Part shown: positions 9,462 to 19,900 of the stretch, one piece after another
How positions within the stretch are numbered: position 1 is the first letter of the stretch
Layout: every line of letters starts with the position of its first letter
Assembly (NCBI RefSeq): GCF_001886815.1
Contig: NZ_CP018099.1
Span: 1,610,501-1,674,500 of the forward strand
Length of the DNA stretch: 64,000 nucleotides
From: Caldithrix abyssi DSM 13497
GTDB lineage: Bacteria; Calditrichota; Calditrichia; Calditrichales; Calditrichaceae
Direction: 5' to 3'
Made by a program: the position numbers and the translations under genes
Notes under the pieces: generated by a model
Seen by the model: the letters and a program-made list of their open reading frames with translations, nothing else
What the model was told of the DNA's origin: nothing
The model's database searches: none

Positions 9462-10211
9462 TCAGGCATAGCTGTTGTTTTTTAATTTAAAAAGTTCTTT
9501 GCCAGACCAATGTTTAATATTGAAGCGGGAGGAACGAACCACCAGCGCCGCTTTATACCCCTGAGGGGCGGGAATTTCTGACAGCTTCCATTGTTGCAGG
9601 GCTTGCGGATCGTGTTCGGTTGATTTTAATACGGCCGGTTCGGAGGGCTTAAGGCTAACAGAGAAGCCCGAAAGGGGGATGGCCAGCCCTTTGCCCCTGG
9701 CCTTGATGTAAGCTTCTTTTCTAGTCCATGCATTAAAAAAACCTTCGGCATAAAGATGAGACGGCAGCGAATTCAGTTGCTCAACTTCATCTGCTGAAAA
9801 AAAGCGGCCGGCCAGTTGAGGCAAATTGAGGTCGGGACGCATCTTTTCAATATCGATGCCTATTTCAAACTTTGGGCTGAGGCCGATTAAGGCCCAGTCG
9901 TAGGAATGCGAAACATTGAAAAAAATGGGATGATTCTCAAGATAGGGCTTTCCGTGGGAATTTAATTTGAACTGTATTTTAGCAGGATCAAGCTGACAGT
10001 AGGCGGCAATTAAAAGACGCAACGCAGCGCGGCTGACGACAAACTGCGCCCGCGCCGACGGCACACGAAATTTTTGCGCCCTGTGCCGTTCGTCCGCGCT
10101 TAAGAACGGCATAAAGCGCTCGCTGTGTTCCACGGGCAGCAGCCAGACATGAATTTCGTTCGCATCCTTAAAACGAAAAGGGCATTGGCGCCACTCGATC
10201 CATTCTGTCAT
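9462..10211 (-). CDS. 4'-phosphopantetheinyl transferase, Sfp type
   Basis: This 249-residue enzyme, the usual length for Sfp/AcpT proteins, transfers phosphopantetheine from CoA to the carrier-protein serines of the NRPS. Family motifs are visible: 'FNVSHSYDWALIGLS' near residue 100, the Mg-binding 'EIGIDIEKMRPDLN' near 116-128, and 'FFNAWTRKEAYIKARGKGL' near 160-178. The last contains the conserved W-x-x-K-E-A-x-x-K pattern. It overlaps the type II thioesterase gene by one base, so the two are translationally coupled. It is the last gene of the biosynthetic block. The cluster thus carries its own activation enzyme. Confidence 0.95.
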   Translation of the reverse strand: MTEWIEWRQCPFRFKDANEIHVWLLPVEHSERFMPFLSADERHRAQKFRVPSARAQFVVSRAALRLLIAAYCQLDPAKIQFKLNSHGKPYLENHPIFFNVSHSYDWALIGLSPKFEIGIDIEKMRPDLNLPQLAGRFFSADEVEQLNSLPSHLYAEGFFNAWTRKEAYIKARGKGLAIPLSGFSVSLKPSEPAVLKSTEHDPQALQQWKLSEIPAPQGYKAALVVRSSRFNIKHWSGKELFKLKNNSYA

Positions 10212-10975
10212 CAGGTGTTCGCTAAATTAAAATGACTGCTGATATCGGTTAATATGGCCTTCAGCAGGTTAACCTTTTGCTGCAATAAATAAAAGTGATC
10301 GCCCGGGAAAAGCCGGATGTTGAAGCTTTGAGTGGTAAAGCTGCGCCACTTTTCCAGGTCTTCGCGCGGCGTAGAAGGATCCTGGATACCGCCCAGCGCC
10401 GTCAGCGGCGTATTCAATAATCCCGAATTTTTATGCGCATAGGTTTCACAGATTTTAAAATCGGCCTTCAGGATGGGAAACATCAAATCCATCAATTCCT
10501 TATTTTCCAGCGCTTCTTTGGGCGTTCCGTTGTACTCTTTAATTTTAGCCAGAAACTGCGGCTTGGGCAGGTGATGGATTTCCGGCTCGTGGCGGGGCGT
10601 GCCCGGCGCGCCGTGGCCGGACACAAAGAGGTGTTCCGCCCGTTTGTTTAATTTATTTTGTAAATAAAGCGCCACTTCAAAGCCCAACAGCGCGCCCATG
10701 CTGTGGCCAAAAATGGCAAAAGGCTTATCCAGGCTGGAAGCAATGCCCCGGGCAATGGGCTCGATGAGTTCATGAATGTCTTCGGCCAACGGCTCGGAAA
10801 GGCGCGTACCGTGGCCAGGCAGTTCTACTGCCCGCAGTTCAACTGATGGGGGAAGAATGGGCGCCCAGCCGCGAAAGCTGTGCGAGCTTCCCCCGGCAAA
10901 TGGAAAACAAAGTAGAATTATTCTGGCCGCCGGACGCGGCGTCGGAATAACAAGCCATTTATTTTGATTCATCAT
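10211..10975 (-). CDS. Type II thioesterase (NRPS editing)
   Basis: This 254-residue alpha/beta hydrolase is typical of free-standing thioesterases that clear mis-primed or stalled carrier proteins. It shows 'ILLCFPFAGGSSHSFRGW' near the N-terminus and the nucleophile elbow 'IFGHSMGAL' (Ser about 91). An Asp follows in 'GGIQDPSTPRED' (about 198) and a His in 'LFPGDHFYL' (about 228). The sequence begins MMNQNK; GAAAGAG lies directly before the tandem ATGs and either may be used. Its position between MbtH and the phosphopantetheinyl transferase, together with the one-base overlap, makes an NRPS-editing role very likely. Confidence 0.95.
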   Translation of the reverse strand: MMNQNKWLVIPTPRPAARIILLCFPFAGGSSHSFRGWAPILPPSVELRAVELPGHGTRLSEPLAEDIHELIEPIARGIASSLDKPFAIFGHSMGALLGFEVALYLQNKLNKRAEHLFVSGHGAPGTPRHEPEIHHLPKPQFLAKIKEYNGTPKEALENKELMDLMFPILKADFKICETYAHKNSGLLNTPLTALGGIQDPSTPREDLEKWRSFTTQSFNIRLFPGDHFYLLQQKVNLLKAILTDISSHFNLANT

Positions 10976-11034
10976 CTCTTTCAGTTCATCTTAAACCATT
11001 TACATTAATTGTGGTGCGCAGGCAAAAGTAAAGA

Positions 11035-11271
11035 TCAGGCTTCATTGCCCGCCTGTTTTTCCAGCTCTTCCATTTTTTTACGTAAGCTCAACGGCCGCAT
11101 ATCGGTCCACACTTCTTTAATATAGGCCAGGCATTCTTCTTTGCTGCCTGTTTTACCCACGTCTTTCCAGCCCAGAGGATTTTCACGGTCGGCCGGCCAG
11201 ATGGAGTATTGTTCTTCATGGTTGATCACCACTTTGTACACGGTTTTATCTTCACGTTCTTCGCGACTCAT
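11035..11271 (-). CDS. MbtH-family NRPS chaperone
   Basis: This 78-residue protein has the MbtH signature: 'VVINHEEQYSIWPADRENP' at about 11-29, 'GWKDVGKTGSKEECLAYIKE', and 'VWTDMRPLSL' near 55. These proteins bind adenylation domains and keep them soluble and active. An ideal AGGAGG sits seven bases upstream of its ATG, overlapping the end of the transporter coding region (12-base spacing). It is the only MbtH gene in the window, so it presumably serves all the adenylation domains here that need one. Confidence 0.96.
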   Translation of the reverse strand: MSREEREDKTVYKVVINHEEQYSIWPADRENPLGWKDVGKTGSKEECLAYIKEVWTDMRPLSLRKKMEELEKQAGNEA

Positions 11272-11283
11272 AATACCTCCTTT

Positions 11284-12675
11284 TTATTTTTCTTCGTCAA
11301 TACCCAATTCTCCTGGTTGTAAATATCGGATTTTATAGAAAACACCTGAGGTTTTCATTTCTTCTTCTTCTTCCCATTTGCTGCGATAAGATAGAAAACG
11401 CTGGTAATGAGGGCTTAAAGAAATGAGCACGACCAGCAGAATAATGATGGAACCCAGAATTACGAACAGCAGTGGTATGTTTTGATCCAGTAAATCGGCG
11501 ATCACGCCGCCCAGCCCCATACCCAGCGGGGCAATGCTGCCGGTAATGGTGGTTACTACGCCGAATACGCGACCGCGAATTTCGGAGGGAGTGGTCATCT
11601 GTACCAGCGAAGTAATATTGACCATCACAAAGCCGCTGAAAAAGCCCTGTAAAAACATCACCGCCATGGCTTGATATTGATTGTGGCAAAAGGCCAGCAT
11701 AACGGTGGACAGCGCTTCGAAAACGGTAAAAATGATCACCAGATTTTTACGCGTGCTGCCTTTTAACTTAAATATGCCTACCACGGCGTAGCCAATGGTG
11801 GTTCCCAGGCCAAAAATGATTAACATGTAGCCGAACCACTGAAAAGAAACACCCAGGTAATCACGCACAAAAAAGGGCAGTAAAATCATCACCGGCGCAG
11901 AGAAAAAAGAGATAAAAATGGAGATGAATACCAGATGCCGCAGGCCTTTACGGCTCCATATATAGTGAAAGCCTTCTTTAATGTCCCGCGTAAAATCTCT
12001 GAACTGATCTTTAAACGTTTTGGCTTTTTCCGGAATCTTTTGCGGAATTTGAATAAAACTCTCGCTAAAGGCTGAAAAGATGAAGGTTAAACCATTGAGC
12101 AGGGTGAGCAGCGGCGCGCCCAGCCAGGCCAGAATTTGAGCGCCCAGCCCCTGTCCGATCAGCCGGCTGATCTGGCGGGAAAATTGGCCCAGCGAATTGG
12201 CCGCCGGAATTTTATCTTTGGGCACAATATCCGGCAACGCGGCGCCAATGGCCGGCATAAAAAAAGAGGTGATGGTGGCCGAGGTTACGCTCACTACCAG
12301 CAATCCAATAAAGATGATGGATCGGTTCTCCGGAAAAAAGTAAAACAGAACAGAAAGCAGAATGATGGTTATGCCGTTTAAAACATCGCTCCACACAATG
12401 ATCGATTTGCGCGAATAACGATCGGCAAAAACGCCGGCAAAGGCGCCCAAAATTACTGGCGGAATCCCTGACGCCATACCTAACAGGCCCACAAGACTGG
12501 TGGAATTAAATGTTTCTGTGACCCAGATAATCATGGCAAATAGAAAAAGCTGCGTGCCGATCCGGCTAACAAACTGTCCTTGAAACAGCAAAAGATAGTT
12601 TCTGTTAAAGAACTTTTGCGGCTCCGAATTAACGCCACGCTCCGCTTCTGTAATAGGCGCTGCCTGAGATTTCAT
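11284..12675 (-). CDS. MFS exporter, probable export of the peptide product
   Basis: This 463-residue protein has about 11-12 hydrophobic segments and the MFS loop 'AGVFADRYSRKSIIVWSDVL' between helices 2 and 3. It begins with a soluble stretch (MKSQAAPITEAERGV). It resembles the MFS_3/EntS-like group of drug and siderophore exporters ('FLFAMIIWVTETFNSTSLVG', 'EIRGRVFGVVTTITGSIAPL'). Its place in the NRPS block between the free sulfotransferase and MbtH suggests export of, or self-resistance to, the peptide. Substrate assignment is by context only. The start has a weak ribosome site (AGAAG). Confidence 0.88.
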   Translation of the reverse strand: MKSQAAPITEAERGVNSEPQKFFNRNYLLLFQGQFVSRIGTQLFLFAMIIWVTETFNSTSLVGLLGMASGIPPVILGAFAGVFADRYSRKSIIVWSDVLNGITIILLSVLFYFFPENRSIIFIGLLVVSVTSATITSFFMPAIGAALPDIVPKDKIPAANSLGQFSRQISRLIGQGLGAQILAWLGAPLLTLLNGLTFIFSAFSESFIQIPQKIPEKAKTFKDQFRDFTRDIKEGFHYIWSRKGLRHLVFISIFISFFSAPVMILLPFFVRDYLGVSFQWFGYMLIIFGLGTTIGYAVVGIFKLKGSTRKNLVIIFTVFEALSTVMLAFCHNQYQAMAVMFLQGFFSGFVMVNITSLVQMTTPSEIRGRVFGVVTTITGSIAPLGMGLGGVIADLLDQNIPLLFVILGSIIILLVVLISLSPHYQRFLSYRSKWEEEEEMKTSGVFYKIRYLQPGELGIDEEK

Positions 12676-12779
12676 ATTGGATTACTTCTACTTTTTGATT
12701 AACTAAATTGCACTAAATATGATAAAAATTTAAACATAATGCTAACATTTTAACGTTAAACACAACCAAAGCCCCTTCC

Positions 12780-13859
12780 CTAACTTTTGTACCCCCAGTT
12801 TTCAAAGGCCATGGCCCATTCCGTTTGAAGCCTTTTTTTCAACCGTTCCGGAAGCGGCTCGTAAATGTTTTTCTGATAGCTCTGATTCTGTTCAAGATAG
12901 TTCCGGAAATTGCCTTCTACTTTTTCAAAATTCGGAAAGGCGTAATAATCGTATATGTTACGTAAAACGCCCATTGGCTCCTGTTCCAGTTGCGAAAAGG
13001 ATACTTCTAATAACTGCCCATCGGGGATCAAAGCTCTGTCTGCAAAGTACGCCTGGTGCATTCTTTGGTAGTGGTCGATAATGTCATCCTCAATGTTGCG
13101 CTGTTTTTTCCCCTGGAACGAAGAACGAACGACCGCCGTGCGGTACATCTTAAAAGTCGAACGATAAACATCGTACGGATGACGATGAATATGAATAAAC
13201 TTGGCTTTGGGGAATAAGTCCAACAACAGTTTAACGCGCGCCGTATTGACCGGCGATTTAAGCAAAAGCTGCTTTTTGTGTTTGTAGGTTATCTTTTTCA
13301 AAAAATAAAGATAGTGCGTTTTCCAGGTATTGATTTCAGACTCTGGCACCTCGCTGAATGTCAAGTACCTTTCGTAATGATCGCGATTTTTGGGGAATAC
13401 CCAGCCCAGAAGCGGGGTCATCAAACTCATTACGCCCACCGCGAACTCTTCTTCGGCGGGGCTGTCGATACGAATTTTAACGTTATCGGTAGGGCGCGTT
13501 GCTGCAACCGCTTTTGCTCGTCTGTGTTCAAAAATATTCTGACGCACCAGAAAGGTGTGCGGATTTCTGCATTCGAAAATATTAGGGGAAACAAAGTTCG
13601 CATCCTGAACCATTAAATTTTGCAACAGTGTGGTGCCGCTTCGCCAGTGCCCCAATATAAAAACCGGCGGCTGATCTAAGGAAGTATCGTTTATCGCTTT
13701 GCCAAATTGAACGTCTTCGCGTTTTTTATCTTTCGTGTTTTTAAAACTATAAATGGTAACAATCCATACTTTAGGCAACGCCGAAAGATGAAATTGACAA
13801 CGATTTTTATTTAATAGATTAAACCAGTCCTTCTTTAAGATTCCAATAATACTGTCCAT
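12780..13859 (-). CDS. Free-standing PAPS-dependent sulfotransferase
   Basis: This protein of about 359 residues carries the 5'-phosphosulfate loop 'VFILGHWRSGTTLLQNLM' and the 3'-phosphate motif 'KFIHIHRHPYDVYRSTFKMY', both diagnostic of PAPS-dependent sulfotransferases (Sulfotransfer_3-like). I chose the ATG at 13859; a TTG at 13901 would add 14 residues but has no ribosome site. It lies directly after the last NRPS gene and before the exporter, so late sulfation of the finished or nearly finished peptide (for example a Tyr or Thr hydroxyl) is a reasonable inference. It is more divergent from the two NRPS-embedded sulfotransferases of this window than those are from each other. The 97-base spacer before it (13902-13998) shows nothing recognisable. 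Confidence 0.88.
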   Translation of the reverse strand: MDSIIGILKKDWFNLLNKNRCQFHLSALPKVWIVTIYSFKNTKDKKREDVQFGKAINDTSLDQPPVFILGHWRSGTTLLQNLMVQDANFVSPNIFECRNPHTFLVRQNIFEHRRAKAVAATRPTDNVKIRIDSPAEEEFAVGVMSLMTPLLGWVFPKNRDHYERYLTFSEVPESEINTWKTHYLYFLKKITYKHKKQLLLKSPVNTARVKLLLDLFPKAKFIHIHRHPYDVYRSTFKMYRTAVVRSSFQGKKQRNIEDDIIDHYQRMHQAYFADRALIPDGQLLEVSFSQLEQEPMGVLRNIYDYYAFPNFEKVEGNFRNYLEQNQSYQKNIYEPLPERLKKRLQTEWAMAFENWGYKS

Positions 13860-13998
13860 TTTTTGGCTTATTCCCCAAAATCCTTTTCTCTCTTTGCTCA
13901 AGAAGAATATTGAATTAAGCTAATATTTAACGATTTTTACCTTCACTGGTTTTGATGTTAAGCAAAAGATAGACGTAAATTCCATTTTTTCATTCTGC

Positions 13999-16900
13999 TT
14001 AAAGATCTTTTAACAACCGGTCAATCTTATCGGCCACAATCTGGACATGAGGCTGCAGCAGCATGGAAATGTGATCACCCGGCACGTCGATGATCCGCAC
14101 CTTTTGCACCATCTTAGCCCAGCCCAGATCGGGCGGATCGGCCTTGGCGTTCTCTTCGGAACGCAACAGAACAATCTCGCCCTCGTACGGTTTTTGGCGG
14201 TAATTAACCCAGGCCATGATTTGTGTTTCGTTGACCAGAATGTAACGTTTAAAATCATTTAATCGCACAAAACGAGGAATGACCTTATGTTTTTTGGCCT
14301 TTTTAATCACAAACTTAAACTGGCTGGCTTCATCCAGTGTGCGCAGGTAATCGATGTCTAACTTAAAGTAACGCTTAAACATATTGACCAGCATCTCGGC
14401 GTTATCGGCCGGTTTTTCGTAGGTGACGTCCGGGCCCTGATCCAGCTGCAGAACAAGGGCCACTTCGTCTCCCATGGCTTTGAACTGCCGGGCCATTTCA
14501 TGTACGATGATTACGCCCAGAGACCAGCTGGAAATTAAATACGGACCGTGTGGTTGTTTTTGTTTAATGGTCTGAATATAGGCGCTTGCCATGTCTTCCA
14601 CGGTTTGATGCAAAGGCATTTTGCCGTCCAGTCCCTGCGCCTGGATGCCGTAAACCGAACGATGAGTCTTTAGCAGTTTGGCCAGTTCGGCGTAGTGATG
14701 CACGCTGCCGCCGGAGGGGTGGACAAAGAACAGCGGCTGACGGTCGTCTCCACTTTTAAGTTTAACCAGCGTGGCGCCAGATTCAAACGGCGCGTCTTCT
14801 TCGATGAGTCGAGCCATGTGTTCGATGGTCGGTTCACGGAAAAAGCTGACCAGGTTCACATCCTTGCCCAGTTTTTGTTCAACCGCCGTCAGCAGCTTCA
14901 TGGCCAGCAGGGAATGGCCGCCTAATTCAAAAAAGCTGTCGGTAACGCCAATGGTGGTAACGCCTAAAACCTCTTTCCAGATGTCCACCAGGCGGGCTTC
15001 CAGCGTGTTGCGCGCCTTTACCGTCTGTTTTACTTCGCCCGATTGATCAAATTGCGGAACCGGCAGGGCGCGGTAGTTAATTTTACCATTGGGCGTTAAA
15101 GGAAATTCATCCAGCAGAATAAAAGCCGCAGGCACCATGTAGTCCGGCAGGATTTTTTTAATTTCTTGCTTAAGAGCTGCCAGGTCAAACTTTTCCCGCT
15201 CTTCCACCAGCAGATAGGCCGCCAGCGCCGTTTCGTTTGTCGTGGTTTTTACGGCGTTAACGGCCGCGCCTTTTACGCCTTTGTGCTGGCGAATGGCGGC
15301 TTCAATTTCGCCCAGTTCCACGCGAAAACCACGGATTTTTACCTGTTTGTCGATTCTGCCCAAAAATTCCAGATTGCCGTCCGGTAAAAAGCGCACCAGG
15401 TCGCCGGTTCTGTACAGCCGTTCTCCTGGCTTTTCAGAAAAGGGATTGGGCACAAAACGTTCGGCTGTTAAATCCGGGCGATTTAAATAGCCGCGCGCCA
15501 GGCCGGGCCCGCCGATGTACAACTCGCCCGGCACGCCAATGGGCTGGTGAATCATGGCCCGATTTAAAACGTAAACCTGCACGTTGTGTATGGGATGGCC
15601 AATGGGCACCGTATTGCCTTTCAACGGCTCCTCAACGTTGTACACTGTGGCGCAAACCGTGTTCTCTGTGGGGCCGTAGCCATTGACAAAACGACGGCCC
15701 TGAGCCCATTTATTGGCAATCTCCGGCGTGCAGGCTTCGCCGGCGCTGGTAATATTTTTAAGGTGCGGAAAATCCTGCGGATTGAGCACGTTAAGCAGCG
15801 ACGGGGGCAGGGTTACATTGGTGATTTTGTACGATTTTAAGGCGTTTACCAGTCCGGTGCCGGAGAGCAATGTTTGACGATCGATCAGATAGAGAGTGGC
15901 GCCGTTGATCAGCGTGTTAAAAATTTCTTCTACCGAAGCGTCAAAACTGAACGATGCAAATTGCAGCGTACGGCTTTGCGCGTTAACCCCGTAAAATCCG
16001 CCCAGAGAAAATACCAGATTAACCAGCCCACGATGCTGGAGCATCACTCCTTTGGGCCTACCGGTAGAGCCGGATGTGTAAATGATGTACGCCAGGTTCT
16101 GCGGTCGATTGACGATTTGCGGGTTGTCGGCCGGTTTGGCTTTTAAAACGGATTCGATCTCTTCCTGAATTATCAACTGACCGCTAAAATCGGAAAATTT
16201 CTCTTTGAGCTGCTGGCTGGTGATCAACCATTTTGCCCGGCTGTCTTTTAACATGTAGTTCAGTCGATCCGACGGGTATTCCGGATCGATGGGCAGATAG
16301 GCCCCGCCGGCTTTTAAAACCGCTAAAAGGCTGATGATCATTTGCTGCCCGCGTTCCAGTGAGATGGCCACGATTTTTTCCGGCCCTACGCCGATCTCTC
16401 TCAGGTAATGGGCCAGTCGATTGGCGCGGATATTCAATTGTTCAAAGGTTAAACGCTCGTTTTCGTAAACCACGGCCGTTTTGTCCGGCGTGCGGGCAGC
16501 GCGTTGTTCAAACAGCGTTTGAATGCAAACATCCAGCGGCGGCTCCGATGGAATCCGATTCCATTCTCTGGTGAAGAGCTTCAACTCCTGTTCGGTAATC
16601 AAAGATAGAGTAGAAACGGGCTTTTGCGGGCTTTGCAAAACATCTTCCAGCAATTTTTGAAAATGGTTGTGCAAACGCTCAATGGTCTCTTTGCGAAACA
16701 GATCGGTGTTGTACTCAAACTCGGCAAACAAACCGTCTTCCGTTTCCATGACCACCAGCGACAGATCGTACTTGGCTATTTTTTGTTCGGGAATGATCGG
16801 CTCCAGACGCACATCGCTTAACTGAACGGGCTGCACCGGCGTGTTTTGCATGACAAACATGACCTGAAAGATGGGCGCATGGCTCATGTCGCGCTCCGGC

Positions 16901-19900
16901 TGCAGAATTTCAACCAGATTTTCAAACGGCAGGTCCTGATGCGCGTAAGCCTCCAGCGTATTTTTGCGCACGCGTTGCAGCAGGGTTACAAAATCGGGAT
17001 CATCGTCAAACTCGCCTTTTAACACCAGATTGTTGACAAAAAAGCCGATCAGGTTTTCCAGCTCGGTCTGGCGGCGGTTGGCGATGGGCGAACCGACCAG
17101 GATGGAATCCTGCCCGCTGTAGCGGTGGAGCAGCGCCTCAAAGGCAGCCAGCAGCGTCATAAACAGCGTGGCGCCGTTCTCTCGCGAAAAGGCTTTCAGC
17201 CGCTCCAGCAGTTCTTTGGGATAAAGCCGGTCTAAGCTGGAACCGTTAAAGGTCTGAACCGCCGGCCTGGGAAAATCGGTGGGCAGGTTCAGCGGCTCGG
17301 GGTTAAGCCCGATGGTTGATTTCCAGTAATCGATTTGCTCCTGTAGCACGTCGCCGCTCAGCCATTCGCGCTGCCAGACGGCAAAATCGGCGTACTGAAT
17401 GGGCAAATCGGGCAGCGGGGGAATCATCTCTTTTAAGTAGCTTTCGTAAACCTGCGCAAATTCGCGAATGAGGATGCTCACCGACCAGCCGTCGGAAATG
17501 ATGTGGTGCATGTTAAACAGAACCACGTGCTGGTCGTCGGCCAGTTTAAGCACCTTAACGCGGAACAGGGGCCCGATTTCCAGATCGAACGGTTCCATGG
17601 CGTCTTCGGTAGCCAGGCGCAGCGCTTCCCGTTCGCGTTCTTTTTCCGGCAGATGGGTTAAATCCACCACCGCCGGTTTGATGCTAAGCGTCTCTTTGAT
17701 GACCTGCACCGGCGTACCGTTTTTATTGGCAAAGGTCGTGCGCAGGGTTTCGTGACGCTCCACCAAAAAGTTTAAGGTCTTTTCGAACACCGGCAAATTG
17801 AAGCGACCGCTAATTTTTAAAGCCGTGGGAATGTTGTAAGTGGCATTGTCCGGCGCAAGCTGATCCAGAAACCACAAACGCTGCTGAGCAAAAGAGAGCG
17901 GAATGTCCTGATCGCGCGGTATGCGCTTAAACGGCGGCAACTGCGGTCCTTTTTGCTTTAAACGCTGCTCCTCAATAACGGTTACCAGCTGGGCGACGGT
18001 GGGATTTTCAAAAATGCTGATTAAAGGAATTTCCACGTTAAATTCATCGCGGATGCGCGAGGCCAGCTGCGTGGCCAGCAGAGAATGTCCGCCCAGGTTA
18101 AAGAAGCTTTCGGTAACGCTGACTTTTTCCAGATTCAAAATTCCAGCAAAAATGGCGGCCAGCGCTTCTTCTTCCGAAGTGCGCGGCGCCACGTATTTTT
18201 CGGCCTGCAGCGCCTCATAATCGGGCGCGGGCAGGGCGCGACGATCGATTTTGCCGTTGGGCGTAAGCGGAAAGGCTTCCAGAAACAAAATGGCCTGCGG
18301 CGTCATGTAGTCCGGCAGCGATTTTTTGCAAAACGCTTTTAACGCTTCGGCGTCCGGTTCTTCCTCCCCAGAAGCCACGCAATAGGCGGCAAGCAGTTTT
18401 TGACCGGGCTGATCCTCGCGCACCAGCACAACGGCATCTTCCACCTGCGGATGCTGCATCAGCACATTTTCGATTTCTTCCAGTTCGATGCGGAAACCGC
18501 GAATTTTAACCTGAAAATCGATGCGTCCTAAAAACTCAATGTTGCCGTCCGGCAGAAAACGCGCCAGATCGCCGGTTTTGTAAAGACGCTGACCGGGCTT
18601 TCGGGCAAAGGGATGGGGCACAAAGCGCTCGGCGGTTAAATCGGGGCGATTTAAATAGCCGCGGGCCAGATTGACGCCGCCAATGTACAGTTCGCCCGGC
18701 ACGCCTACCGGCAGTACCATCATCTCTTTATTTAGAATGTACAGCTCAACATTGCCAATGGGTCGGCCAATAGGCACTGCGCTGCCTTTGGGCTTTTCGG
18801 TCACAAAATAACGGGAAGCGCAAACCGTATTTTCCGTTGGCCCGTAAGCGTTTAAAAAGCGGAGGTGTTTATGCCATTTTTGCGCCAGTTGCACCGAGCA
18901 GGCCTCGCCGGCAGAAATTAGAGTTTTTAGCGACGGCACTTCCTGCGGATTGATCAGCGAAGAGACCGAAGGCGGCAGGGTGATCACAGAAATCTGGTAA
19001 CGGTTGATGGCCTTAGCCACGTCCAGCATTTCGTCGCGGTCAATCAGGTAAAGGGCGGCGCCGCTGACCAGTGTGGTAAAAATTTCGGAAACCGAAGCGT
19101 CAAAGCTGAAGCTGGCAAACTGCAGCACGCGACTTTCCGGCTGCAGAGCGAAATCTTTAATCTGCTCCAGCGTCAAATTAACCAGACCGCAGTGCGCCAG
19201 CATGGCGCCTTTGGGCTGGCCGGTGGAGCCCGAAGTGTAAATCATGTAGGCCAGATTTTCCGCTTCGTTGATAATGGGCGGATTTTCTGACGGTTGCCCG
19301 GCAAGCTCTTTTTCCAGAGCTTCAAAGGTCAAAATTTGAACATCGTACGCTTCAAACAGCGGTTTTAGTTTTTCCTGCGTCAACAACAGGGGCGGACGGG
19401 CGTCCTGCACAATGTAGGCGATGCGCTCCGGCGGGTAGGCGGGATCTACCGGCAGGTAAACGCCGCCGGCCTTCAGGATGGCCAGCAGGCCGATGACCAT
19501 TTCTGGCGAACGTTCCACCGAAATGGCCACGGGAATTTCCACTTTAATGCCCCGCGCGCGTAAGTAGTGCGCCAGTCGATTGGCCTTTTCATTCAACGCT
19601 TTAAAGGTTAAGGTTTGATCTTTGTACACCAGCGCCGGTCGACCGGCAAATTGTTCAACGGTCTGTTCGAACAGCGCTTGAATAACTGCCTGTTCCGGCA
19701 GGGCAGCGTCCGTCTGGTTCCACTCTTCTACGATCTGTTTCTTTTCCTGGCCGCTAACCAGTTCCAGACGAGCCAGCGGTTGAGCGGGCTTTTCGACCAA
19801 TTGCTTTAACAAAATTTCAAAATGGCGCGCCATGCGTTCAATGGTGCTCTTCTCAAAAAGATCGGTATTGTACTCAAATTCGTAAAAATAGCCCTCAGGA

